Source: Methylophaga thalassica MP (GTDB taxonomy: Bacteria; Pseudomonadota; Gammaproteobacteria; Nitrosococcales; Methylophagaceae). From it: 64,000 bases of DNA. This document shows positions 39,636 through 50,040 of the stretch, piece by piece. The notes beneath the pieces are model-generated. The model worked only from the letters and a program-made list of their open reading frames with translations. It was not told where the DNA came from and did no database searches. The stretch's first letter is position 1; every line of letters starts with the position of its first letter. The stretch spans positions 682,001 through 746,000 of the forward strand of contig NZ_AFIG01000001.1 of assembly GCF_000214595.1 (NCBI RefSeq), written 5' to 3'. The translations under genes and the position numbers were made by a program.

Positions 39636-40379
39636 ATGGACCGTAGCTTATATATCGCCATGAACGGGGCTCAACAGACCATGTTGGCCCAAGCAGCTAA
39701 CGCCAATAATTTGGCAAATGTGAATACCACTGGTTTTCGGGCGGACTTTGAACAGTTTAGAAGTATGCCGGTATTTGGCGAAGGTTTACCTAGCCGTGTT
39801 TATTCAATGCTGGAGCGACCACAAACCGATTATCAAACAGGGTCTATTCAATCTACTGGACGTGATCTGGATATTTCTGTTCAAGGTGAAGGCTTTATTG
39901 CTGTTCAGGGTAAAGATGGTCGTGAGGGTTACACGCGTGCTGGTGATCTTCATGTGACGGAAGCGGGACAATTGGTTACAGGTACCGGACTTGCCGTGAT
40001 GGGGGAGGGGGGACCGATAGCTATTCCCCCAGCCCAGACAATCGATGTCGGCAGTGATGGAACGATTTCTATCCGCCCTATAGGCGAAGCGGCAAATGCA
40101 CTTGCCGTATTAGACCGGATTAAATTAGTCAAACCAGATTTGCAACAAGTGTTTAAGGATTCAGATGGCCTTATGCGGATGCAGGATGGTTCTGAAGCAC
40201 CTTTAGATGCGACGGTCACAGTTGCCTCCGGTACTTTAGAGGGCAGTAATGTCAATGCGGTAGGTGCTCTGGTTAATATGATCGAGTTGCAGCGACAGTA
40301 TGAAATGCAAGTCAAAATGATGGATACAACACAAGAAAATAGTGCAGCATCGGCACGTTTAATGCAGATAAGTACTTAA
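39636..40379 (+). CDS. flgF: Flagellar basal-body rod protein FlgF
   Basis: The ATG at 39636 (MDRSLYIAMNGAQQTM) matches the family start; the frame extends to a TTG at 39621 without support. The 247 residues include [34 protein letters not shown] and the C-terminal MIELQRQYEMQVKMM. Proximal rod component. Confidence 0.97.
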   Translation: MDRSLYIAMNGAQQTMLAQAANANNLANVNTTGFRADFEQFRSMPVFGEGLPSRVYSMLERPQTDYQTGSIQSTGRDLDISVQGEGFIAVQGKDGREGYTRAGDLHVTEAGQLVTGTGLAVMGEGGPIAIPPAQTIDVGSDGTISIRPIGEAANALAVLDRIKLVKPDLQQVFKDSDGLMRMQDGSEAPLDATVTVASGTLEGSNVNAVGALVNMIELQRQYEMQVKMMDTTQENSAASARLMQIST

Positions 40380-40426
40380 GCAATTAGCGTTAACACGACG
40401 ATTGCATAAGACTTCAGGAGACGATT

Positions 40427-41212
40427 ATGAATCAGGCTTTGTGGATTGCCAAAACTGGCCTAGATGCCCAGCAAACACGTATGTCAGTTATTTCCAATAA
40501 TCTGGCTAACGTTAATACAACCGGGTTTAAACAAGACCGAGCGGTGTTTGAAGATTTGTTATATCAAACAATAAGACAGCCAGGGGCACAATCTTCAACA
40601 AGTACACAACTGCCATCAGGCTTGATGATTGGTACAGGTGTCAGAACGGTTGCGACGGAAAAATTACATACTCAAGGTAATATTATCCAAACTGAACAAG
40701 CATTGGACATTGCCATTAATGGCCGAGGCTTTTTTCAGATTTTAATGCCAGATGGAACGCTGTCTTATACACGTGATGGTACGTTTCAACTTAACTCTGA
40801 TGGTCAGGTTGTGATGTCGAATGGTAACCCCTTAGAGCCAGCTATTACGATTCCAGCAGATGCACAAAGTATTACGGTAGGGTCTGATGGTACGGTAAGT
40901 GTGACTCAGCCTGGTACGGCGACCCCAACGATTGTCGGCAATATTGAGTTAGCCGACTTTGTGAATCCGACGGGTTTGCAACCAATAGGTGAAAATTTGT
41001 TTCAGGAAACCGGAGCAAGTGGCACCCCGATTACCGGTACACCTGGGTTGGATGGGTTTGGTCAGACCGTTGGCGGAGCGCTGGAAACATCGAATGTTAA
41101 TGTAGTAACAGAGCTGATCAATATGATTGAAACTCAGCGTGCGTATGAAATGAATTCAAAAGCCATTTCTACATCTGATCAAATGCTGCAGTACGCCAGT
41201 CAGAACCTTTAG
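40427..41212 (+). CDS. flgG: Flagellar basal-body rod protein FlgG
   Basis: The 261-residue distal rod protein starts [19 protein letters not shown], with [25 protein letters not shown] and [14 protein letters not shown]. It ends with [23 protein letters not shown] strong terminator follows 11 bp after the stop, so the first flg transcript appears to end here. Confidence 0.97.
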   Translation: MNQALWIAKTGLDAQQTRMSVISNNLANVNTTGFKQDRAVFEDLLYQTIRQPGAQSSTSTQLPSGLMIGTGVRTVATEKLHTQGNIIQTEQALDIAINGRGFFQILMPDGTLSYTRDGTFQLNSDGQVVMSNGNPLEPAITIPADAQSITVGSDGTVSVTQPGTATPTIVGNIELADFVNPTGLQPIGENLFQETGASGTPITGTPGLDGFGQTVGGALETSNVNVVTELINMIETQRAYEMNSKAISTSDQMLQYASQNL

Positions 41213-41222
41213 TCATAGCTTC

Positions 41223-41263
41223 GGGCTACTTGTTGTCCCCCACCAAGTAGCCCTTTTCTTTTT
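41223..41263 (+). terminator. Terminator within the flg cluster, after flgG
   Basis: GGGCTACTTG (41223-41232) pairs perfectly with CAAGTAGCCC (41244-41253), followed by TTTTCTTTTT. It splits flgBCDEFG from flgHIJKL. Confidence 0.9.
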
Positions 41264-41287
41264 CACCTTCTTGGTTTTTCATTTTTT

Positions 41288-41303
41288 TGGCATGAACTCT
41301 GCT
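41288..41303 (+). promoter_or_regulatory. Sigma-54 promoter of flgH
   Basis: TGGCATG-N4-CTGCT has GG and GC at the exact -24/-12 spacing; two mismatches to the consensus. It lies between the terminator and flgH, 41 bp before the ATG at 41345. Confidence 0.7.
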
Positions 41304-41344
41304 TCACTTTCTAGGTGAAGTACGTATTTTTTCGGAGTGTCAAA

Positions 41345-42052
41345 ATGAAGACAATTGCCCCATTTTTAGTGTTTATTGCTGTGGCAATGTTAACCGGCTG
41401 CTACAACAATGAGGTTAAACGAGACCCAGCCTTTGCTGCGGTACGTCCAGCTCCGATTGAGCCGCAAGATAATTATGACGGTGCCATTTTTGACGCACGC
41501 AATAATATTTCACTATTTGAGGATTATCGTGCGAGACGGGTAGGCGATATTTTGACAGTCAAACTAGAAGAAAAAACTGACGCTGAGAAAGAGACAGAAA
41601 CAACGGTCGATAAGTCGAATAATAATTCCATTGATAATCCAACGCTGTTTGGAACAACACCACAATTTAATCTCCCCGGCCAACTACCGTTAGCTAATAC
41701 AAAAGACAACAATTTAGCCTTTGGCGTAAATTCAACCAGTAAATTTAAAGGTGCCGGCGATAGTGATCAGAATAATAAGTTGACCGGCAATATTAGTGTG
41801 TCGGTGGTTGAAGTATTACCCAATGGCAACATGGTCATTCGAGGTGAGCGAGTGATTACCATAAATCAAGGTAATGAATACATACGTTTGTCAGGGATGA
41901 TTAGTCCAAGAGATATCGAGGCAGATAATTCTATTTCGTCTATTCGCATTGCCGATGCTCAGATTTCTTATGTGGGGGATGGCCCGACTAATGATGCCAA
42001 TGTGATGGGCTGGTTAAGTCGATTCTTTGTTAGCGCATTGATGCCTTTTTAA
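41345..42052 (+). CDS. flgH: Flagellar L-ring lipoprotein FlgH
   Basis: The ATG at 41345, with CGGAG upstream, gives 235 residues; an upstream GTG at 41315 would spoil the signal peptide. The lipoprotein signal MKTIAPFLVFIAVAMLTGC ends in an LTGC lipobox. FlgH segments include LFEDYRARRVGDILTVKLEEKTDAEK, GNMVIRGER and RLSGMISPRDIEADNSI. It forms the outer-membrane ring. Confidence 0.96.
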   Translation: MKTIAPFLVFIAVAMLTGCYNNEVKRDPAFAAVRPAPIEPQDNYDGAIFDARNNISLFEDYRARRVGDILTVKLEEKTDAEKETETTVDKSNNNSIDNPTLFGTTPQFNLPGQLPLANTKDNNLAFGVNSTSKFKGAGDSDQNNKLTGNISVSVVEVLPNGNMVIRGERVITINQGNEYIRLSGMISPRDIEADNSISSIRIADAQISYVGDGPTNDANVMGWLSRFFVSALMPF

Positions 42053-42064
42053 AGGGTAAAAGTT

Positions 42065-43156
42065 ATGAAGTTCAGAGTATTTATTGCATTCGCATTATTA
42101 GTGAGTTCAGGCCTTGCCTGCGCCGAACGGGTTAAAGATCTGGCCTCCATTGCTGGCGTGCGTAGTAACCAATTAATTGGTTATGGATTGGTGGTGGGTC
42201 TCAATGGCACGGGCGATAAGACAAAGTTCACCGGACAAAGCCTAAGAAACATGTTAGTGGAAATGGGGATTAATATCCCACCGGGCACTGACCCTAAAAG
42301 TAAAAACGTGGCGGCCGTGTCTGTACATGCCGATTTACCGCCGTTTGTTAAGCCCGGTCAAACCATTGATATTACTGTTTCCTCATTGGGTGATGCCAAG
42401 AGTCTTCGCGGTGGCAGTTTATTAATGACGCCATTAAAAGGGGCTGATGGACAAATTTATGCCATGGCACAAGGCAATTTAATTGTCGGCGGTTTTGGCG
42501 CTGATGCTGCTGATGGTTCAAGGTTAACGGTCAATATTCCCAGTGCCGGGCGGGTACCGAATGGGGCAACAGTTGAGCGAGCCGTCAGAAATGCATTGAA
42601 TGTTGGGGATTCTATTATTCTTAATCTACACAGTCCCGATTTCACTACGGCCAGTCGATTAAGTGATGCCATTAACCATACATTAGGCAAAAATACGGCG
42701 TTTTCGATGGATGCGTCTTCGGTCAAAGTGAACGCGCCGCGCGATCCTAATCAGCGTGTTCCATTTATGTCCTTAATCGAGAATTTAGAGTTGAATCCAG
42801 GTGAAGCGCCCGCCAGAGTTGTGGTCAACTCACGTAGTGGCACGATTGTAATTGGGCAGCATGTGCGGGTGAGCCCTGCTGCAGTGACGCATGGTAATTT
42901 ATCGGTCACTATCTCGGCTAACCCAGAAGTCAGTCAGCCAGAACCTTTTTCGCAAGGACAGACGGTTGTAACGCCTAACTATAATATTAATATTACCGAA
43001 GAAAATAGCCGGATGTTTGTCTTTAATCCTGGGGTATCGCTCGATGAAATTGTACGTGCGGTTAATCAGGTCGGTGCGGCGCCTGGTGATTTAGTGGCTA
43101 TCCTCGAAGCATTGAAACAGGCCGGCGCACTTAAGGCTGACTTAGTGGTTATTTAG
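42065..43156 (+). CDS. flgI: Flagellar P-ring protein FlgI
   Basis: The 363-residue periplasmic protein has a signal peptide (about 1-20, ending ACA). Conserved blocks are [42 protein letters not shown] and the C-terminal [26 protein letters not shown]. Forms the peptidoglycan-level ring. It ends 2 bp before flgJ. Confidence 0.97.
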   Translation: MKFRVFIAFALLVSSGLACAERVKDLASIAGVRSNQLIGYGLVVGLNGTGDKTKFTGQSLRNMLVEMGINIPPGTDPKSKNVAAVSVHADLPPFVKPGQTIDITVSSLGDAKSLRGGSLLMTPLKGADGQIYAMAQGNLIVGGFGADAADGSRLTVNIPSAGRVPNGATVERAVRNALNVGDSIILNLHSPDFTTASRLSDAINHTLGKNTAFSMDASSVKVNAPRDPNQRVPFMSLIENLELNPGEAPARVVVNSRSGTIVIGQHVRVSPAAVTHGNLSVTISANPEVSQPEPFSQGQTVVTPNYNINITEENSRMFVFNPGVSLDEIVRAVNQVGAAPGDLVAILEALKQAGALKADLVVI

Positions 43157-43158
43157 CG

Positions 43159-44133
43159 ATGGCTTATGAGTCTAATATTGCCCGGTCAGCAGTTGACTTT
43201 CACGGCCTGAACCAACTACGCGAACAAGCTGTAAAAGAGGTGGATAGTCAGCAAACGTTGAAGCAGGTTGCTGGTCAGTTTGAGTCACTATTTATCAATA
43301 TGATGCTGAAGTCGATGCGTCAGGCAAGTCTAGGTGACGGGGTATTTGACTCATCCCAAAGCAAAATGTATCAGGATATGGCTGACCAACAACTGGCTTC
43401 TGATTTGTCTATGCGTGGTGGGCTCGGACTACAGGAAGCAATTATCCAACAATTGGGGAGTTATCAGCTCCAGTCAGCTCAGCCAGCCAAAACGGGCCAG
43501 AGCTATAGTTACGACACAGTAACGATAAGACCTGCTCTTGCTAAAAAAGTAAACGAGCTGATGTTAAAGCAGATACGTGATATTCACGCTGAAAACATCG
43601 ACACAGATTCGACAACAGAATTGAAAGATATTGGTGCCGTGGTCTTTGACTCACCTCAAGATTTTGTAAAAACACTCTGGCCTTATGCACAACAGGCTGC
43701 AGATAAAATTGGTGTTGCACCTGAGGTAATTTTATCTCAAGCCGCTTTAGAAACAGGCTGGGGCAAGTATGTTCTCAAAGATAAGGCTGGAGAAACAAGT
43801 TTCAATCTGTTCAATATCAAGGCTGGTAAAAGTTGGACTGGTGATAGTGTCAGTAAAGTGGCACTCGAATATCGTGATGGTAAGGCTTATAACGAAGCGT
43901 CTCAGTTCCGCTCTTATGAGTCATATCAGGATAGTTTCAATGACTATATTGAGTTTCTGCAAACTCAGCCTCGCTACCGTGATGCATTAAAACACACGGG
44001 TAATGCTGATGCCTTTGTTGAACAATTGCAAAAAGCCGGCTTTGCAACCGACCCTAATTATTCCGACAAAATTAAACGTATTATGAATAGTGACATTCTG
44101 GCACGAATTTCGCTGGAGTCAGACCATGCATAA
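43159..44133 (+). CDS. flgJ: Peptidoglycan hydrolase/rod cap FlgJ
   Basis: The 324-residue protein has both gammaproteobacterial FlgJ domains: an N-terminal rod-capping part (FESLFINMMLKSMRQASLGDG, about 40-110) and a C-terminal glucosaminidase domain (about 165-320) with PEVILSQAALETGWGKY, holding the catalytic Glu, and FNLFNIKAG. It opens peptidoglycan for the growing rod. FlgK follows after 27 bp. Confidence 0.97.
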   Translation: MAYESNIARSAVDFHGLNQLREQAVKEVDSQQTLKQVAGQFESLFINMMLKSMRQASLGDGVFDSSQSKMYQDMADQQLASDLSMRGGLGLQEAIIQQLGSYQLQSAQPAKTGQSYSYDTVTIRPALAKKVNELMLKQIRDIHAENIDTDSTTELKDIGAVVFDSPQDFVKTLWPYAQQAADKIGVAPEVILSQAALETGWGKYVLKDKAGETSFNLFNIKAGKSWTGDSVSKVALEYRDGKAYNEASQFRSYESYQDSFNDYIEFLQTQPRYRDALKHTGNADAFVEQLQKAGFATDPNYSDKIKRIMNSDILARISLESDHA

Positions 44134-44160
44134 TCACGCTGACGAGTTAAGGAGCATGCC

Positions 44161-45597
44161 ATGAGTCTGCTAGGGATTGGGACATCGGCATTATTAACGG
44201 CCCAAGGTAATTTATCGACGACCAGTCATAACATTAGTAATGTTAATACTGAGGGTTACACACGCCAGCGTGCTGACCAAGCGACACGTACGCCTGATTA
44301 TAAAGGCGATATCTATTTTGGTACGGGTGTTCAGATAACGTCCGTCGAACGTGTATATGACACTTTTCTCGCGAGTCAGGTCAGAACTTATACAGCGCAG
44401 GAAGCCGCCCAGAGAAGCTATCTCAGTTATTCTCAACAGGTGGATGATCTGCTTGGCTCAGAAGACTTGGGCTTGAGTACAGGTATCAGTCAATTCTTCA
44501 ATGCGGTGAATGAGGTAGCAAACGATCCGACATCGATTGCTGCCAGACAATTAATGCTGACTCGTGGTGAGTTGCTAGCAAATCGTTTTAATACCATGGA
44601 TTCGCAGCTGACTCAGCTGGATGAGCAAGTGGATTACGATATTACTGTTGCTGTAGATGACATCAATAATTTATCGAAAAGTATTGCCGAGCTAAATGCT
44701 GCGATCACTGCCGCTAGTGGTGCTGGTGGCACGCCAAATGATCTAATGGATAAGCGTGACAAACTGATTACGGATCTTTCAGAGATCGTCTCAGTGAACG
44801 TGATCGAACAGTCGAATGGTACAACAAATATTTTGATTGGTAATGGGCAAGCCTTAGTCGCTGGTACGAAAAGTATGACTCTGACTACGGTGACCGATAC
44901 CTCCACGACGCCACCAAGATTAGGCATTGGCTATGGCGATAGCAGTACTAATATCACTAGTCAGTTATCAGGTGGCACCTTAGGCGGGGCTTTGGAGTTT
45001 CGTGACACGATTATCGATGATGTCAGAGCTGAACTTGATGTGTTGGCTCAAGCGGTGGTGGAAGGTTTTAATGCTGTCCATAACAATACAACCAATATTG
45101 CCAATGGTGGGCAGGGATCGGTTGATTTAGATGGTAATGATGGCGGAGACTTCTTTGACCCGGCAAATATTACCGCCGCCACTATTTCAGTGGCAATAAG
45201 CGATCCTCGTGCCATTGCCGCCTCATCAAAGTTTGATGCGGCAACAGGCACCGTGAATATTTCTGGCTCAGGTAATAATGAAAACGCATTAGCTTTGGCT
45301 AACTTAGAGACAGATAAAACATTAGTAACTATCGCACCTGGGGTAACTCGTTCCCTATCAGAAGGGTATGCCGTGTTGGTTTCAGATGTGGCCACACGTA
45401 CACAGCAAGCGGAAGCCAGTCAGGAAACACAACTTGCGTTGTTACAACAAACAGAACAGCGTTTTGATGCGGTTGGTGGGGTTAATCTGGATGAAGAAGC
45501 CGCACAGCTCATCAAATTTCAGCAAGCCTATCAGGCGGCTTCTCAGATTATTATCGTGTCCAACACGATTTTTGATTCGCTGATTAATGCTGTTTAG
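44161..45597 (+). CDS. flgK: Flagellar hook-associated protein FlgK (HAP1)
   Basis: The 478-residue protein begins MSLLGIGTSALLTAQGNLSTT and contains SHNISNVNTEGYTRQRAD. The end is LDEEAAQLIKFQQAYQAASQIIIVSNTIFDSLINAV, the FlgK C-terminus. It is shorter than the enteric protein (about 547), so the central variable domains are reduced. Joins hook to filament with FlgL. Confidence 0.96.
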   Translation: MSLLGIGTSALLTAQGNLSTTSHNISNVNTEGYTRQRADQATRTPDYKGDIYFGTGVQITSVERVYDTFLASQVRTYTAQEAAQRSYLSYSQQVDDLLGSEDLGLSTGISQFFNAVNEVANDPTSIAARQLMLTRGELLANRFNTMDSQLTQLDEQVDYDITVAVDDINNLSKSIAELNAAITAASGAGGTPNDLMDKRDKLITDLSEIVSVNVIEQSNGTTNILIGNGQALVAGTKSMTLTTVTDTSTTPPRLGIGYGDSSTNITSQLSGGTLGGALEFRDTIIDDVRAELDVLAQAVVEGFNAVHNNTTNIANGGQGSVDLDGNDGGDFFDPANITAATISVAISDPRAIAASSKFDAATGTVNISGSGNNENALALANLETDKTLVTIAPGVTRSLSEGYAVLVSDVATRTQQAEASQETQLALLQQTEQRFDAVGGVNLDEEAAQLIKFQQAYQAASQIIIVSNTIFDSLINAV

Positions 45598-45606
45598 GAG
45601 ATTATC

Positions 45607-46512
45607 ATGAGAATTTCGACATCCTATATTCAACAGCAAAGTGTGGACACGATGCTTGCCCAGCAGAAACAGCTGGCCGATACGCAGTTACAAGTCTCCA
45701 CCGGCCAGCGAATTCTAAGGCCTTCTGATGACCCGGTAGCCGCGGTAAAGTCACTCAATTACGAGCGTGAAGTCAGCATTAATGAGCAGTATCAGGCGAA
45801 TGCGGATGTGGCGAACAATAAGCTCAATGCGGCTGAAAATGCCTTAACCAGTGCGACGGATATTGTTCAACGGATTCGCGAACTCGCAGTTCAGGCGCTG
45901 AACGATACCAATGATGCTAATGCCAGAACAGGTATTGCGGAAGAAATTGATGAGTTGAATAAATCGTTGGTCAGTCTGGCGAACACGACCGATGCTAACG
46001 GCGAGTTTTTATTTTCTGGTTATCAATCTTTCACACAAGCATTCGATACCACAACATTTGCCTATGGTGGCGATAGCGGTCAACGCAGTATGCGTGTAGG
46101 AAGTGATTACTCAGTCGAAGCAACTTTTCCCGGAGATGAGCTATTTGTTATCACTAATGCTGATAGTTCAACACAAGCTATTTTTCAGACGATCGATGAA
46201 TTTTCAACCGCGCTAAAAGCTAATACTATCGGTACAGCACCTAATAATGGTGAATTCTTAGATAATATGTCGACAGCCATTGATTCATTAACTACAGCAA
46301 GAACCGCTGTTGGTGCTCGAATCAATTCTATTGACCAGCAACGCAGCATTAATGAAGACAGTCTGACCAGCCTTGAAACGAGTCTGACTAAATTAAAAGA
46401 CTTGGATTATGCGGAAGCGATTTCACGTTTAAACTCGCAAACGACAGGCTTGCAAGCGGCTCAACAAGCCTATGTCAAAGTGCAAGGGCTGTCCCTGTTT
46501 AACTTTTTATGA
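45607..46512 (+). CDS. flgL: Flagellar hook-associated protein FlgL (HAP3)
   Basis: The 301-residue flagellin-like protein begins MRISTSYIQQQSVDTMLAQQ, with the QLQVSTGQRILRPSDDPVAA segment typical of FlgL. It has a flagellin C-terminal helix (AISRLNSQTTGLQAAQQAYVKVQGLSLFNFL). Last flg gene; the glycan island starts 38 bp later with no terminator between, only a weak 6-bp inverted repeat. Confidence 0.96.
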   Translation: MRISTSYIQQQSVDTMLAQQKQLADTQLQVSTGQRILRPSDDPVAAVKSLNYEREVSINEQYQANADVANNKLNAAENALTSATDIVQRIRELAVQALNDTNDANARTGIAEEIDELNKSLVSLANTTDANGEFLFSGYQSFTQAFDTTTFAYGGDSGQRSMRVGSDYSVEATFPGDELFVITNADSSTQAIFQTIDEFSTALKANTIGTAPNNGEFLDNMSTAIDSLTTARTAVGARINSIDQQRSINEDSLTSLETSLTKLKDLDYAEAISRLNSQTTGLQAAQQAYVKVQGLSLFNFL

Positions 46513-46550
46513 AACACTGACATAACTCTAACTATTATCAGTTATAAAAT

Positions 46551-47321
46551 ATGAAGGCAGTGATTCTGGCTGGTGGCTTAGGTACTCGTATTAGCGAAGA
46601 GTCTATAAATAAGCCAAAACCAATGATAGAAATAGGTGGAAAGCCTATTCTCTGGCATATTATGAAAATCTATTCACATCATGGTGTGAATGATTTTATT
46701 ATCTGTTGCGGTTACAAGGGCTATTTGATTAAAGAGTATTTTGCGAATTACTTTTTGCATATGTCGGACGTCACCTTTGATATGCAAAATAATAAAATGC
46801 ATGTACATGAAGCCCATGCTGAACCCTGGAAAGTGACGTTGGTCGACACCGGTGATGATAGTATGACAGGTGGTCGTATCCGTCGGGTTGCTGACTATGT
46901 AAAAGATGAAGACGCCTTCTGTCTGACTTATGGTGATGGAGTTGGCAACATTGATATTACGGCGAGCATACAGTTCCATCAACAACATGGAAACTTGGCT
47001 ACAGTCACAGCAGCCTATCCTCAAGCAAAATTTGGTGCATTGGATATACATGATGATCGGGTAGTGAACTTTCAGGAAAAACCGAAAGGTGACAATGGGA
47101 TGGTCAGTGGTGGTTTTTTTGTGTTATCGCCCAAAGTGATTGATTACATTAGTGATGATCGAACTAGTTGGGAGGGGCGTCCACTGGAAAAATTGGTCGC
47201 AGAGCAACAGCTACGTGTTTTTCGCCACGAAGGCTTCTGGCAACCCATGGATACGCTTCGTGATAAGCAACACCTTGAACAACTCTGGCAGTCAGGTCAG
47301 GCACCATGGAAAGTCTGGTGA
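46551..47321 (+). CDS. rfbF: Glucose-1-phosphate cytidylyltransferase
   Basis: The 256-residue nucleotidyltransferase has [16 protein letters not shown] and [19 protein letters not shown], then [12 protein letters not shown], and [32 protein letters not shown] near its end, as in RfbF/DdhA. It makes CDP-glucose from glucose-1-phosphate and CTP. AlgC could supply the glucose-1-phosphate. Overlaps rfbG by 16 bp. Confidence 0.96.
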   Translation: MKAVILAGGLGTRISEESINKPKPMIEIGGKPILWHIMKIYSHHGVNDFIICCGYKGYLIKEYFANYFLHMSDVTFDMQNNKMHVHEAHAEPWKVTLVDTGDDSMTGGRIRRVADYVKDEDAFCLTYGDGVGNIDITASIQFHQQHGNLATVTAAYPQAKFGALDIHDDRVVNFQEKPKGDNGMVSGGFFVLSPKVIDYISDDRTSWEGRPLEKLVAEQQLRVFRHEGFWQPMDTLRDKQHLEQLWQSGQAPWKVW

Positions 47322-48394
47322 TTGATCCCTCTTTCTGGCAAGGAAAATCTGTTCTGGTTACCGGGCATACTGGGTTTAAAGGAAGTTGGCTCAGTCTATG
47401 GTTAAATGAACTGGGGGCTAACGTCACGGGTTATGCTTTAGCTCCGGCGACAAATCCTTCCATGTATGACTCACTTGCTCTAGATGACGAGTTGGATTCG
47501 ATAGTTGCCGATATCAGTGATCTGGCTACTTTATCTGTGACCATCAAGACATTACAGCCAGACATTGTCTTTCATCTGGCTGCACAATCATTGGTTAAAC
47601 CTTCCTATGATGATCCCGTAAATACCTATCAGACGAATGTGATGGGCACAGTTAATGTGCTGGACGCAGTACGACATTGTCCTTCTGTGAAAGCTGTGGT
47701 GATCGTCACCTCTGATAAATGTTACGAAAATTATGAGTGGTCATGGCCTTATCGTGAAAACGACCGACTGGGTGGGCATGATCCATACAGTAATAGTAAA
47801 GGCTGTGCAGAGCTGGTCACGGATTCATACCGTAAATCCTTTTTTGCCGATAATAAAACGGCCATTGCAACGGCACGTGCAGGTAATGTCATTGGCGGTG
47901 GTGACTGGTCTGACTATCGATTATTGCCAGATTTGATTAAGGCAAAACAAAACACACAGCCATTAGAAATCCGGCATCCCGCCGCGATTCGTCCTTGGCA
48001 ACATGTTTTAGAGCCATTATCAGGGTATCTGCAATTGGCACAGCAGTTGTGTGAAAGCGGCGTCGATGTGGCAGAAGCCTGGAACTTTGGTCCGGTACAG
48101 GAAGATATTAAACCGGTCCATTATCTTGTTGAACAAGCACAGAAAAAGTGGTCCAGCTTTGAATGGTATAGTCCGTCACAGAATGAACATCATGAAGCCA
48201 ATATACTCATGCTGGATTGTTCTAAAGCACGACAAAAACTGGGATGGCAACCTGTCTGGCGAATCGATGACGCTTTATCAAAAACGTTTGACTGGTATGA
48301 TGCCTTTTATTCCGGAAAAGAGATGCGTGAATTCAGTTTGCAACAGATTCAGCAATTTGTTCAGGCAGCCAATCCTCAGTTATTCAAAGCATGA
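47306..48394 (+). CDS. rfbG: CDP-glucose 4,6-dehydratase
   Basis: The 362-residue extended SDR has [16 protein letters not shown] (NAD site), [26 protein letters not shown] and the catalytic [30 protein letters not shown] and [14 protein letters not shown] are RfbG-specific. It gives CDP-4-keto-6-deoxyglucose. The stop overlaps the rfbH start by 4 bp. Confidence 0.96.
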   Translation: MESLVIDPSFWQGKSVLVTGHTGFKGSWLSLWLNELGANVTGYALAPATNPSMYDSLALDDELDSIVADISDLATLSVTIKTLQPDIVFHLAAQSLVKPSYDDPVNTYQTNVMGTVNVLDAVRHCPSVKAVVIVTSDKCYENYEWSWPYRENDRLGGHDPYSNSKGCAELVTDSYRKSFFADNKTAIATARAGNVIGGGDWSDYRLLPDLIKAKQNTQPLEIRHPAAIRPWQHVLEPLSGYLQLAQQLCESGVDVAEAWNFGPVQEDIKPVHYLVEQAQKKWSSFEWYSPSQNEHHEANILMLDCSKARQKLGWQPVWRIDDALSKTFDWYDAFYSGKEMREFSLQQIQQFVQAANPQLFKA

Positions 48395-50037
48395 ATCCAT
48401 TACATACACCTCACACTGAATCCTCATCGATCGCCTTAACTAGTGGCGATATTTGTGTCGTTAATAAAACGGGAATGTCACCGACGTTATGTGTTGTGGT
48501 GGCTATAGAAAATGCCATTATTGAATGTTATGAAATACTGGCATTCAACGATGATGTCTCAGACCTTGATATATTTGTTTTTGACGATGACAGTGTTAAT
48601 GGTTCAGCGCAATATGTGGACTTACGCTTTCCACTATTTGCCGGTTCACTTGATGTGGCTAGCTATCAGGGCAAAATTTCAACATTAAATCTCGAAAGAC
48701 TTTTGCGGGCTTTGGTGCAACGCCAGGTAAAACGTTACAGTCAAACGAAATTTCTGCACAAAGACTTTCTGCCTGGAAGCAGTACTGTTCCAGTGTCTGG
48801 CAAGGTTATGGATTCTGATGATATCGAGCATCTGGTTGATGCCTCATTGGATGGCTGGCTGACTACCGGTCGGTTTAATGCCCAGTTTGAAAAAGCGCTT
48901 GCTGAATTTATTGGTGTCAAACATGTGCTGACAGTGAACTCAGGTTCATCAGCCAACTTGTTGGCATTAACTGCACTGACTTCACCTAAGTTAGGTGATA
49001 AAGCATTACAAAAAGGCGATGAAGTGATTACTGTGGCGGCAGGTTTCCCGACTACGGTGAATCCCATTTTACAAAATGGTTTAGTGCCTGTTTTTGTTGA
49101 TATTACTCTGCCTTCCTACAATATCGATGTCAGTCAGCTTGAGGCAGCGTTATCAGATAAAACACGAGCCATTATGATGGCGCACACCTTAGGCAATACT
49201 TTCAATATTGATGCCGTTGTAGCTTTTGCTCGCGAACATAATCTGTGGTTAATCGAAGATTGTTGCGATGCTTTAGGTACCACCTATTCACCAGATACTG
49301 AACTGACTGATTATCGTGGACAAGCAATTGCGTTAGATGAGCCTCGTCATGTAGGCACCTTTGGTGATATTGCGACGTTGAGTTTTTATCCGGCTCATCA
49401 TATAACGATGGGAGAAGGTGGTGCGGTCTATACCAATAATGGCCAACTGAAATTGATTCTGGAGTCATTTCGTGACTGGGGCAGAGACTGTTTTTGTGAG
49501 CCGGGCCAGGACAATACCTGCAAAAAGCGCTTTAGCTATCAACTAGGGCAGTTGCCTTGTGGTTATGACCATAAATATACCTATTCTCACCTTGGTTATA
49601 ACTTAAAAATCACTGATATGCAGGCGGCTGTGGGTTTGTCACAGTTAGCTAAAGTCACCGGGTTTATTGAAAAAAGAAAAGCCAACTTCCAACGTCTTTA
49701 CGCAGGCTTATCTTCGCTACAGGATTATTTGCTACTGCCTGAAGCAGAGAACAATGCTGATCCGTCGTGGTTTGGTTTCGCTATTACCTTAAAGCAGAGT
49801 AATCGAGCGGACTTTATTCAGTATCTTGAACAACATAAGATCGCCAATCGATTAGTATTTGGCGGTAATCTCATCAAACAGCCTTATTTCGAACAGCAAA
49901 GCTATCGTAAAGTTGGAGAATTAACAGTCACCGATCAGGTCATGAATGATTCTTTATGGATTGGCGTTTTCCCAGGACTATCTGATGAGATGATTGATTA
50001 CATGATTGATACCATCCAATCTTATTTCAAAGTGTGA
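48391..50037 (+). CDS. rfbH: CDP-4-keto-6-deoxyglucose 3-dehydratase (E1) with N-terminal extension
   Basis: The protein has 548 residues against about 437 for RfbH. The C-terminal 440 residues are Rfb[21 protein letters not shown], then [14 protein letters not shown] with His336 replacing the PLP lysine, the hallmark of this PMP-dependent dehydratase. The [2Fe-2S] cysteines fit C-x-C-x7-C (367, 369, 377) plus C291 or C292. An 18-residue insertion lies between C291 and the active site. Residues 1-105 are an added domain of small beta-barrel look, unrecognised. The reaction needs an E3 reductase, not seen in the window. Confidence 0.93.
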   Translation: MNPLHTPHTESSSIALTSGDICVVNKTGMSPTLCVVVAIENAIIECYEILAFNDDVSDLDIFVFDDDSVNGSAQYVDLRFPLFAGSLDVASYQGKISTLNLERLLRALVQRQVKRYSQTKFLHKDFLPGSSTVPVSGKVMDSDDIEHLVDASLDGWLTTGRFNAQFEKALAEFIGVKHVLTVNSGSSANLLALTALTSPKLGDKALQKGDEVITVAAGFPTTVNPILQNGLVPVFVDITLPSYNIDVSQLEAALSDKTRAIMMAHTLGNTFNIDAVVAFAREHNLWLIEDCCDALGTTYSPDTELTDYRGQAIALDEPRHVGTFGDIATLSFYPAHHITMGEGGAVYTNNGQLKLILESFRDWGRDCFCEPGQDNTCKKRFSYQLGQLPCGYDHKYTYSHLGYNLKITDMQAAVGLSQLAKVTGFIEKRKANFQRLYAGLSSLQDYLLLPEAENNADPSWFGFAITLKQSNRADFIQYLEQHKIANRLVFGGNLIKQPYFEQQSYRKVGELTVTDQVMNDSLWIGVFPGLSDEMIDYMIDTIQSYFKV

Positions 50038-50040
50038 GCA

